NCBI GenBank assembly: GCA_001936135.1
Contig: CP012810.1
Location: forward strand, 62,001 to 126,000
Direction of reading: 5' to 3'
Source: Saccharomycopsis fibuligera x Saccharomycopsis cf. fibuligera
Lineage: Eukaryota; Ascomycota; Saccharomycetes; Ascoideales; Saccharomycopsidaceae
DNA length: 64,000 bases
Both the position numbers and the translations under genes were made by a program. The first letter of the stretch is position 1. The number at the start of each line of letters is the position of its first letter. Below, in pieces: positions 55,350-64,000 of this stretch. The notes below the pieces were generated by a model. That model was not told the DNA's origin. It was given only the letters and a program-made list of their open reading frames with translations, and did not search any database.

Positions 55350-57062
55350 ATGTCATTGCAAATCAAAGAGGTGCCAACCACCCCATTCGATGACCAAAAA
55401 CCAGGTACTTCTGGCCTTAGAAAAAGAGTCACTGTTTTCCAACAGGAACACTACACTGAGAATTTTATTCAGGCAATGCTCGATGCCATCCCTGAAGGGG
55501 CCAAGGGCGCTACTTTGGTAGTGGGCGGCGATGGCCGTTACTACAATGACCATGTCATCAACTTGATTGCCAAAATTGGTCTTGCCAATGGCGTCAAGAA
55601 ATTGATTTTGGGACACAATGGGATCTTGTCTACCCCAGCCACTTCCTATGTTATTAGATCTTACAATGCCACTAAAGAGAAAGTCACTGGTGGTATCATC
55701 TTGACTGCTTCTCACAACCCTGGTGGCCCAAAAAATGATTTGGGAATCAAATATAACTTGGCAAATGGTGGCCCAGCTCCTGAATCGGTGACAAACAAGA
55801 TTTTCGAATCTGCCAAGCAACTCAAGTCATACAAAACTGTTGCTGATTTGCCTAACTTGGATTTATCTGCTATTGGCACCAAATCTTATGGCGATTTGGA
55901 AGTTGAAGTGATTGACTCCACCAAAGATTATGTTGATTTCCTTAAAACCATTTTTGATTTCGATTTGATTAAAGAGTTCATTGAGAGAAGAAAAGGTAGC
56001 TTCAGAGTGCTTTTTGATGCATTGAACGGGGTTACTGGTCCATATGGTAAAGCCATCTTTGTTGAAGAATTGGGCTTGCCATTGAACAGTATTCAGAACT
56101 TTGTGCCAAAACCAGATTTTGGTGGCTTGCATCCAGATCCAAACTTGACTTATGCAAAGACTCTTGTTGAAAAAGTCGACCAGGAAAACATTGCCTTTGG
56201 CGCTGCTTCTGATGGTGACGGTGATAGAAATATGATTTATGGTGCCAAGACTTTTGTCTCTCCAGGTGATTCTGTGGCTATCATTGCTGAATACGCTGAT
56301 TCTATTCCATACTTTCAAAAGACCGGGGTGCATGGTCTTGCCCGTTCAATGCCAACTTCCGGGGCCATTGACCTTGTTGCTAAACACAAGGGACTTGATG
56401 TTTACGAAGTGCCAACTGGTTGGAAATTTTTCTGTGCATTGTTCGATGCTAAAAAACTTAGTATTTGCGGTGAGGAATCATTCGGTACTGGATCTGATCA
56501 CGTCAGAGAAAAGGACGGGCTTTGGGCCATTGTGGCTTGGTTGAATGTGTTGGCTGCTTACGATGCCAAACACCCAGAATTGCCAGGTGGGGCCACCATC
56601 AAGGTGGTACAAGAAAGTTTCTGGGAAAAATACGGTAGAACTTTCTTCACTAGATACGATTACGAAAACGTTTCTTCTGAAGGTGCAAACAAACTTGTTG
56701 ATAACTTGAGATCATTTGTCAACAAGGGCAGTGATGGGTTTGTTGGTACAGAAATTGCCAAAGGCAGTGGGGTCACTGTGAAAGAAGCTGGTGATTTCAG
56801 TTATACTGACTTAGACGGTTCCGTTTCCAAAAACCAAGGTTTGTATGTGAAATTGTCTAATGGTGGTAGATTCGTGGTCAGATTGTCCGGTACTGGATCA
56901 TCAGGAGCTACAGTCAGATTGTATGTTGAAAGACATAGTGACGACAAGGAGACTTTGAGAGAAGACGCTCAAGTATTTTTGAAAGATGATATTCACGCGG
57001 TTACTGAATTTTTGAAATTTAAGGAACTTTTGGGTCGCGATGAACCAGATGTCAGAACTTGA
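55350..57062 (+). CDS. PGM2: Phosphoglucomutase
   Basis: 570 aa from the ATG at 55350, close to the 569 aa of S. cerevisiae Pgm2. Interconverts glucose-1-phosphate and glucose-6-phosphate, linking glycolysis to trehalose, glycogen and UDP-glucose. The phosphoserine is Ser121 in TASHNPGG, the metal loop DGDGDRN is at residues 288-294, and the phosphate-binding end contains RLSGTGSSGATVR. A longer in-frame extension upstream (to 55095) lacks conservation. Symbol by similarity; PGM1 against PGM2 cannot be separated. Confidence 0.96.
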   Translation: MSLQIKEVPTTPFDDQKPGTSGLRKRVTVFQQEHYTENFIQAMLDAIPEGAKGATLVVGGDGRYYNDHVINLIAKIGLANGVKKLILGHNGILSTPATSYVIRSYNATKEKVTGGIILTASHNPGGPKNDLGIKYNLANGGPAPESVTNKIFESAKQLKSYKTVADLPNLDLSAIGTKSYGDLEVEVIDSTKDYVDFLKTIFDFDLIKEFIERRKGSFRVLFDALNGVTGPYGKAIFVEELGLPLNSIQNFVPKPDFGGLHPDPNLTYAKTLVEKVDQENIAFGAASDGDGDRNMIYGAKTFVSPGDSVAIIAEYADSIPYFQKTGVHGLARSMPTSGAIDLVAKHKGLDVYEVPTGWKFFCALFDAKKLSICGEESFGTGSDHVREKDGLWAIVAWLNVLAAYDAKHPELPGGATIKVVQESFWEKYGRTFFTRYDYENVSSEGANKLVDNLRSFVNKGSDGFVGTEIAKGSGVTVKEAGDFSYTDLDGSVSKNQGLYVKLSNGGRFVVRLSGTGSSGATVRLYVERHSDDKETLREDAQVFLKDDIHAVTEFLKFKELLGRDEPDVRT

Positions 57063-58922
57063 TTGATGTCGCTTGGTTGCCTGTCTGTTTGTTTGTTTTG
57101 TTTTCCCCGACGGCGTTTTAGCGTTTTAGCGTTTTAGTTTTTTCCAACAGCGTTTTAATTTTTTCAACAGTGGATTGCTTCACTTTTCTTCCTTCCTCTG
57201 CTTGCTGTTTTATGCACTTATATATCCATACAGTTTTTTTTTTTTTTTTTTTTTGATTGTGTTCGTCAATCTTATAGTATAACACTACTACATCAAACCG
57301 TTATCCAACAACTTTTGGTTGATGTTTATTTTCCATATTGCCAAAAAATTTTGATTGTTATTTTTTTTTCTTGCCACTCTTTCTCATGTTATGATATCCC
57401 TGATGATTAATAATTAATTTATCATTCAATTTAATTCTATCAAAAAACTAAATATTCATAATTATACTACAGTATCGGTTAATATAGTGCATGTTGTGTG
57501 CGGTAATACGTCTGTGTATTTCCTACACTATACTGCATACACACGCCGAAAGGTCCACATTTAGTAAGTAATCACCAACCATGGAGGATATATCAACAGC
57601 TTGGAACCCTTGTCTGTGGCTAGTAAGCCAACAGTGCCAAGCACGTTTGTGTCTTGTGCTGCTTCGTGTCTTATTGGATTTGTTGTCAAGATATTTGGGA
57701 CTGTGTGCGACTTTCATTTATTTTTATTTTTTTTAGTGGGTAGATTAATAGTCAAATGTTACAGTTTCTTGAACAAATTGATGAGACTGCACAGCCACAC
57801 ACGGCTTGGTGGTCGAGTTACCATAATATGGCATAATAATATCCCGTAGTACACTAGTGTTTCTGAAATGATTCAACAATTCAGATCAGCAGATGTAATT
57901 GTAGTTTTTCATGAAAGAGCAGTACCAACGGCTATCGCTGTTATAGTGTTTCAGTATTTCAGTACTCAAGCAAGCAATTGATAATACATGCGTACCATTC
58001 GTTAACCAATCCACGCTGCGATGCTCTCTTCTCTTCTCTTCTCATCTCTTCTCATTGACCAGATACAAAAACTGCACAGAGAAACTGCGCCACGAGCAGG
58101 TCTTGTGACGTTGGTCGGAACTGCCATATTGATACGCAGCACACAGTACCAGTATCACCACCGGAACTGGGTGGTCCCAACAGCTGTGGCTTGTACGTTT
58201 GTAAACGTTTGCACAAGCCAGAGACAGAGAAATAGAGACGTTATGGGCATTTCTGCAGGGCAGCAGTTTGATAGTATATGTCAACGCTGGTGATGTTAAC
58301 AGTTGGAAAGTCTGTTGAACCTCCGGGGTCCGCCGGGATAGAGGCAGTACTGTGATATTCCAGCGTACTCTGTAGAGAATAGGATACGGTATAGCATCAT
58401 AGCGATAATAACAGCATGGTTTACTGGTGTTGTGCAGAGTTGTAAGCGCATTTGACGACCCTCGGAAACTATGCCAGTCATCTGACCACATGACCCTCGG
58501 AGGCTCAGTTTTTCCAACAAAATCCCAGGAATCCCAACAAGAAAAAAAAGTACTCATCGCCATCGCTCAAAAAACCAGAAAAACCCATGGACTTTGCTTT
58601 TGTCTCGCAACATTTGTTAACTAGCAAACACACCACCCTTTCCTCCATTTCTTTTTTCTGTTGCCCTTGCACTTGCACTCGGAGCTTCTTTTGGGTTTTC
58701 TTTCTTTTTCTTGTTTTTGCTCAGGGGGTTTATATTTATACTTCTAATCATCCACAAGTCTGCATTGATCTGATCTTTTTTCCCATCCATCCATTCCACT
58801 AGTTGACTCACTTCTTTTTTTTTCCTCTTTGATATTGATAATCCGCTGTCAATTATTCAGTCACTCACTCACTCTATCAGTCAATCAGTCAATAGATAAA
58901 GCAAATAATATCAGTTTACAGC
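57063..58922. other. OLE1 promoter region
   Basis: 1.86 kb without a gene. Contains a T21 tract (57234-57254), TTTTAGCG repeats near 57115-57140, a (CTCTT)n pyrimidine run (58022-58060), two exact GACCCTCGGA sites and many short TCACT/CAATCAGT repeats in the leader (58855-58895). Confidence 0.55.
58457..58501. promoter_or_regulatory. paired GACCCTCGGA direct repeats upstream of OLE1
   Basis: Identical 10-mers at 58457-58466 and 58492-58501, 35 bp apart, about 420-460 nt before the ATG. CGGA-type cores are typical of zinc-cluster factors. Candidate element, untested. Confidence 0.4.
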
Positions 58923-60380
58923 ATGTCAAACATTGAAGCTGTTGATATCACCTCGGCCAATGCTGTTGCCGCTGGTACCAACAAACCCATCAGAAGAGTC
59001 GTCGCTGGTGGCGTTGCTGGTAAACTTATGGGTTACAAAGAAATGGTGGACATCACCGCTGAACAACTTGCCAAAGACAATATGAATAATCTTTTAGCTA
59101 AAGATCGTGCTGAAAAACTCAAGTATCAAAAGTCTAAACATATTTCTGACCAACCATTTACTTTGCAAAATTGGCACCAGCATATCAATTGGTTGAATTT
59201 CATTCTTGTGGTGGCTATACCGATGATTGGTTTTTTGATGATCACTAGATGCCCATTACAGTGGAAAACCGCTGTATTGGCTTTGACCTTTTACGCTCTT
59301 GGTGGGTTGTCCATTACTGCTGGATACCATAGATTATGGGCTCACAAGTCTTACAGTGCTAGATTGCCAGTCAGATTGTTTTATGCCTTTTTTGGGTCTG
59401 GTGCAGTTGAAGGTTCCATCAAATGGTGGTCTCACTCTCACAGAGTTCACCACAGATATACTGACACTAGAAGAGATCCATATGATGCTAGAAGAGGTTT
59501 CTGGTATTCTCACATGGGTTGGATGTTGCAAAAACCAAATCCAAGATACAGAGCTAGAGCTGATATCAGTGATTTGATTGATGACTGGGTTGTCAGAGTT
59601 CAACATAGACATTATATTGTTTTGATGTTGTTTGTTGGATTTATTTTGCCATCATTGATTGCCGGTTACTTTTGGGGTGATTACTTGGGTGGTTTTATCT
59701 ATGGCGGTATTTTGAAAACTTTTGTTATCCAACAAGCCACTTTCTGTGTTAACTCATTGGCTCATTGGATTGGTGAACAACCATTTGATGATACTAGAAC
59801 TCCAAGAGATCATGTTTTGACTGCTTTTGTTACTTTCGGTGAAGGTTACCACAACTTCCATCATGAATTCCCATCTGATTACAGAAATGCCATTAAGTGG
59901 TATCAATATGATCCAACTAAGGTCGTTATTTGGGCTTGCTCTAAAGTCGGTTTGGCTTACAATTTGAAGACTTTTTCCCAAAATGCTATTGAACAAGGTC
60001 TTGTACAACAACAACAGAAGAAGTTGGATAGAATGAAGGCTCAATTGAATTGGGGCACTCCATTATCTGACTTGCCAGTATGGGATAAGGAATACTTTTT
60101 TGAAACTTCCAAGGAACGTAAAGGTCTTGTGTTGATTTCTGGTATTGTTCATGATGTTGCTGGTTTTATCACTGAACACCCAGGTGGTGCTCCATTGCTT
60201 AAGACTTCTTCAGGTAAAGATGCTACTACTGCTTTTAGCGGTGGTGTTTATGCTCATTCTAATGCAGCTCACAATATGTTAGCTACCATGAGAGTGGCGG
60301 TCATTAAAGATAGCGGTGCTGATGGTGAAACTTACAAGTTTCAAGAAAAGTTGTTGGCTAGAAAGAAGAAGGATTTTTAA
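58923..60380 (+). CDS. OLE1: Stearoyl-CoA delta-9 fatty acid desaturase
   Basis: 485 aa. ER enzyme that introduces the delta-9 double bond into palmitoyl- and stearoyl-CoA. The three His boxes are HRLWAH (136-141), HRVHH (173-177) and HNFHH (310-314), with four TM helices around them. The C-terminal cytochrome b5 domain has HPGG (419-422) as first heme ligand and a His near 446-450 as second, so electron delivery is fused in, as in S. cerevisiae Ole1 (510 aa). Codon use is biased with no CTG seen, consistent with high expression. Confidence 0.97.
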   Translation: MSNIEAVDITSANAVAAGTNKPIRRVVAGGVAGKLMGYKEMVDITAEQLAKDNMNNLLAKDRAEKLKYQKSKHISDQPFTLQNWHQHINWLNFILVVAIPMIGFLMITRCPLQWKTAVLALTFYALGGLSITAGYHRLWAHKSYSARLPVRLFYAFFGSGAVEGSIKWWSHSHRVHHRYTDTRRDPYDARRGFWYSHMGWMLQKPNPRYRARADISDLIDDWVVRVQHRHYIVLMLFVGFILPSLIAGYFWGDYLGGFIYGGILKTFVIQQATFCVNSLAHWIGEQPFDDTRTPRDHVLTAFVTFGEGYHNFHHEFPSDYRNAIKWYQYDPTKVVIWACSKVGLAYNLKTFSQNAIEQGLVQQQQKKLDRMKAQLNWGTPLSDLPVWDKEYFFETSKERKGLVLISGIVHDVAGFITEHPGGAPLLKTSSGKDATTAFSGGVYAHSNAAHNMLATMRVAVIKDSGADGETYKFQEKLLARKKKDF

Positions 60381-61460
60381 TCTTTTCTGTAACCCAACTC
60401 ATCGTATATATGCTCTTTATTTGAACTTTGTCTAATGTCATTTTTTTTTCTGTTTGATTTCTATCTTAGTGTTTATCCTTGTCTGTCTCTCTTTTTTTTT
60501 TAGAGTGTTATCTTTTGTCATTATATTACTCAACGTATTGTTTTTCCAACTACAATTGCAATTACTACTACTATTACATCTACAACTACTATTTGATTTT
60601 TTATCCTTTTATGTTTATACTATTACTATCTTTATATTTTTTTTACGGTTTGTCATTTTTATTCTTTTTTCTATTCTTTTTTTTATCATTATTACCTCCA
60701 CTACTACTATTACTACTACTATTATACGTTATTTTATTTCGGGGAAGTTTCTAATTTTATCGTGTTGGTTAAATTTTGTAGAATTGAGAATTGTAGTTAG
60801 TTAACTGTTCTCAGTTTTTGTACACAGTCAGGTAAAGCTTTTGCTCTTCCGTGTTCACTGGTTCAACCTATTCGTATAGGTGTATGTGCTTGTGTTTATG
60901 TCTGTGTTTGTATTTGTATTTGTTCGGAGTTTGTGTGTTTACTCGTTCGGGTTATTTTTCTTTTTTTTTAATTCTCATTTTATTTTGCACCTATGGTATA
61001 ATTCTGCTTACTTCTCAAACCAAGAAGGATAAAAGAAGAAATTTTTCATCATGCTGTTTTACAGGCTTCATGGACATTAGTTTATGATGAGATATTACGT
61101 ACTATAAAATATAATACAAAGCAATTGTTGATAAAACCTTAGTTATTTTAACGTCCGGAACAATTGAGAACCAGTAAATTGCATTTTTTTTTATTGCTTT
61201 AATGTATTTATGTTTCTTTTTGAGGATGCGATGGGGTTCATAGATATTTGAAAAAGTCTGGATCGCAATCATAAAAACTTCACCTTGCAAACTATTATAA
61301 GCACATGTACAAACTATCTTTAGGTGCTTGGAAAAATCATCAACAATGTATCAGTGCATTCTTTTCCGTGTTGCACGCAGCTAATTGGTGGTATCGACCC
61401 AAATAGGCAATCATCCCGAATATGTGGCACCACCAAATTGTGCGACTAAATCAACACAAT

Positions 61461-61510
61461 TTGCAGCGGAAGGTTTGATCGGCAATTTTGAACTGTAGAT
61501 TCCGCGGCAA
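61461..61510. repeat. inverted repeat, 11-nt arms
   Basis: TTGCAGCGGAA (61461-61471) pairs with TTCCGCGGCAA (61500-61510) at 10 of 11 positions over a 28-nt loop. The arms contain CGGAA/TTCCG. Confidence 0.5.
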
Positions 61511-61683
61511 AGTATCTGTGACCTTTATTGAAGATTAACTTTCATGGGGGGTGGGTGGTGACAGTTTGTATCACTGCAAATGCATAAGTGATTATTTAAA
61601 ATAAAATTCATATAAATAGAATAATAGGTTGGTTTTTTGAAGTCTTTTTACTTTGCTTGTTAATCAAACAGATCTAGCGGATT

Positions 61684-61684
<1 letters not shown>

Positions 61685-61717
<33 letters not shown>
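61685..61717. repeat. A33 homopolymer
   Basis: Longest uninterrupted homopolymer in the window, 33 A. Confidence 0.9.
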
Positions 61718-61719
<2 letters not shown>

Positions 61720-62665
61720 ATTAAAAGTAAAAATAGCGCGCCTAAATGCGAACAGGTCACAGATCGCCCGCAAATTTACTGATTTGTGCAAACAAATGGT
61801 CTTGGTCATAGCCATGGAACCAAGAGAATGCAAAGCTTTTGTGCGTGGGGTCTGCACATTCTGGAAATGAATTTCTGGTCTTTGGTTTGCTTTTGGCAAA
61901 GAGAGTGGTATCATGGCTCATAATTTGTCTGTTTTTTGTACCATTTTTGAGTGAGTGTTTCTAGTAGTCATACAAGAAATCAAATAAGATTATGCTATGT
62001 CAAAGGTTCTTTTTTTGGCGCTGTTTATATTACATGGAGGAAGTCACTGGCAGTCGCTCTTCAGTACCTCAGTTGTCCTTTTTCAAAATCTATTCGAATT
62101 AAACGATGATGCATCAAATTGCCAAACTTTGGTTATATAGTGCAGGTGCACAATAGCGGGGATAAGAACCACATTGGCCCAAATAAGTTACAACTGTTTT
62201 CTTCTCTTTCTTCTTTTTCTTCTTTTTTTTCTTTTTTTTTTTTTTTCCTTCGTTGATGTTTTTTGTTCACACCGATAAAGGTCCTTTGGTAACTCTAAAC
62301 TACGGCTCAGTAGCGCTAACATTATACACACACGTAGATCAGTCATCTCCGAGACCGACTGGGAAGTCGCGCGGCGCGTTAGTTAAGTGGAATTTAATTA
62401 TTTGTCTTTCCAACGCGAAGCTATTTAATACGTTCCCAAGCAAAATGGCATTCATTTGGCATGAATGCTACCTATCCAATAGACCACTGGTGTAGAGCTA
62501 TCATTACCATGTATAGTTTTCTAGCCACAGTAGTACAGTCTGTTTGAAGACTATGTGTTTTTCTGTGTATATCTGCAGTAGCATGCACCCCTCAGCAGCA
62601 CCACTACGGGGGGTTGTTGCTGCGGCGTTTGTTTGTTTTTCTTTCTTTTTTTCTGTTGTGTACGC

Positions 62666-62671
62666 ACGCGT
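62666..62671. promoter_or_regulatory. ACGCGT (MCB-type) site
   Basis: Perfect MluI cell-cycle box core 313 nt upstream of the ATG at 62984. Suggests possible G1/S expression of the coiled-coil gene; single site, motif only. Confidence 0.35.
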
Positions 62672-62983
62672 AGTGCAATTAATTTTATTAATTATTTTTT
62701 TTTTTTTATTACGTACTGTAGATTATAAAAAAAACCACGTCTTTTCTCTTCCTGTGCTTTTTGTTCCCAAATTCCATTTTACGTGATTTTTACCTCGCTA
62801 TTGCCTTGTGAATTACTGTCTATAGGCACTGCTGCTGTTGTTGTTTTATTCGCTTTCAGCATCTCTCTCCTTGTTTTTCTTTTGGGCTTGCGTTGCATTG
62901 TTTGTTGATATTGATATTGGCATTGCTGTTTTTTTGTTGTTTTGGTAAAGCTTCTACTAGAATCTACGCTACCATTAGCCACC

Positions 62984-64000
62984 ATGTCATCTGCATTGAA
63001 GCCACTCACTGAGTCGAATCAAAACTGTCTCAACAATAGCTTGAGACCTCATCATGAGGATAAGTACAATAAGCACCAAAAGCCAGATTTAACTGGTGTC
63101 AATAATAATAACACTAACACCAATAATAATGACACTAATAATCACGGAGGCCAGACTACGATACTTGCATCTACCACATCACCAATTAAGCCTGCTTTCA
63201 AGAATCCGCTTTTATTGAGAACGCCAAAAGTTAACAGCACCAACAATAGCCATTTTTTCAACTTTGCCAACGGAAATAATAACAAAACTTCAGATTCTAC
63301 TATTCAGCTAGACTTGACTCAGGTTGGCAAATCCCCAATTACATCCACGCCGCTTGTTAATAATTTTAATAGTGACACTGAAACCACGCCAAACCCACGC
63401 CACAATGATAACAGTAATAACGATACTACTCAATCCGAAAAAAATACTGATTCTGGTTTCAATAGTAACAATTTTTCCTCGGTAACAACTATTGGATACC
63501 AGCAATTAAACACGTCTTTTGTGGAAAAAGACGAATTGATGGATAAAGTGGGCAAATTGATTGCTTTGAGTAAGAAAAGGTTGGATGTTAATGAGCAAAA
63601 TGATCATAGCGTCAAAAAGATATCTTCTGAATCTGCGGGGAAATCGTTTTATGACGATAGTTCTAATTTGTTAAGTGAACTAGAGGATATTGAAAAAAAA
63701 GACGCAAACTTGAGTGATACTACCATCATGAAATTGTTGACAGATTCTTTGGTGAAGATAAAAAATAACTTGAATTATTATAAGCTTGAAGCTAAGCTTG
63801 TGGTTCAAAATAATGAAGATATTTACAGCAGGAATGAAGTTGAGAGCAGATTAATGCAAAAAGAATTAGAAAGACTCAAATATGATTACAATCTTGATAG
63901 ACATATACACGAAGATGAGAAAACAAAATTGCAAAAATACGAACAACTCAAGGAAATTGCCAAAAATTCTCTTGACAATTTCGAAAAACTTACCATGAAA
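62984..64000 (+). CDS. Coiled-coil protein of unknown function (3' partial)
   Basis: The frame is open from the ATG at 62984 to the end of the window (339 codons, no stop), so the C-terminus is missing. The first 170 residues are Asn/Thr/Ser-rich and disordered, with several T/S-P sites (TTSPIKP, LRTPK, GKSPITSTP) that look like proline-directed kinase sites. From about residue 180 on (KDELMDKVGKLIALSKKRLD) it becomes heptad-like and highly charged to the end, a long coiled coil. This layout resembles spindle-pole, septin-associated or mRNA-transport proteins, but no family is recognised. Confidence 0.8.
   Translation, partial: MSSALKPLTESNQNCLNNSLRPHHEDKYNKHQKPDLTGVNNNNTNTNNNDTNNHGGQTTILASTTSPIKPAFKNPLLLRTPKVNSTNNSHFFNFANGNNNKTSDSTIQLDLTQVGKSPITSTPLVNNFNSDTETTPNPRHNDNSNNDTTQSEKNTDSGFNSNNFSSVTTIGYQQLNTSFVEKDELMDKVGKLIALSKKRLDVNEQNDHSVKKISSESAGKSFYDDSSNLLSELEDIEKKDANLSDTTIMKLLTDSLVKIKNNLNYYKLEAKLVVQNNEDIYSRNEVESRLMQKELERLKYDYNLDRHIHEDEKTKLQKYEQLKEIAKNSLDNFEKLTMK

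Larger units (their letters stand above)
60381..62983. other. 2.6-kb intergenic region
   Basis: No gene is recognised. Order: T-rich OLE1 3' flank with (TAC/TTA) repeats (60540-60730), an imperfect inverted repeat (61461-61510), an A33 tract (61685-61717), a pyrimidine-rich stretch (62200-62250), and an MCB-like ACGCGT at 62666. Confidence 0.55.

Overview
This window is nuclear DNA from a budding yeast. The genes are mostly intronless and tightly packed. All 28 supported genes are eukaryotic, and most have clear Saccharomyces/Candida orthologues. Two short introns, in KEI1 and SVF1, have a yeast GTATGT 5' splice site and a CTAAC-type branch point. The best placement is the CTG (Candida/Debaryomyces) clade. 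CTG codons are very rare, an in-frame CTG in the beta-glucosidase sits where that family usually has Ser, and the gene set (FRG1-like, LtrA-like, PhiA-like, intracellular GH3-PA14, Est3 without a frameshift) fits Candida-type yeasts. No tRNA, rRNA, CRISPR array or intact transposon was recognised.

Layout. 1-10.6 kb: end of a ZIP metal transporter, secreted phospholipase B, UNC93-like transporter, and GH3 beta-glucosidase with PA14. 9.7-12.1 kb: two tandem short-chain dehydrogenases with matching TATA/AGGGG promoters. 12.9-21.9 kb: a compact block with an FRG1-like nuclear protein, an unrecognised secretory/membrane protein, EST3 (telomerase), KEI1 (sphingolipid synthesis), SVF1, MTG1 (mitoribosome GTPase) and KTI12 (Elongator). 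22.5-28.7 kb: LtrA-like membrane protein and a 907-aa nuclear-looking protein of unknown function. 28.9-38.4 kb: GAPDH, a PhiA-like wall protein and FAB1 lipid kinase. 39-45.8 kb: SEC66, HSP110 (with a perfect heat-shock element) and a polyQ/polyHis protein. 48-57 kb: a small ORF, dipeptidyl peptidase III, a small secreted repeat protein, RPL12 and phosphoglucomutase. 58.9-64 kb: OLE1 desaturase and the 5' part of a coiled-coil protein that runs off the window.

As usual in yeast there are no operons. The loose themes are central carbon metabolism (GAPDH, PGM, GH3), lipid metabolism (PLB, KEI1, SVF1, FAB1, OLE1) and protein biogenesis (SEC66, HSP110, RPL12, KTI12, MTG1). Intergenic regions of 1-2.6 kb are AT-rich and carry homopolymer tracts up to 33 bp, short tandem repeats and a few candidate regulatory sites.

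CDS starts were placed on ATG codons. In several cases this shortens the maximal open frame, which began at TTG or GTG. The main uncertainties are the functions of the genes at 14143, 25967, 44588, 47974, 51977 and 62984.
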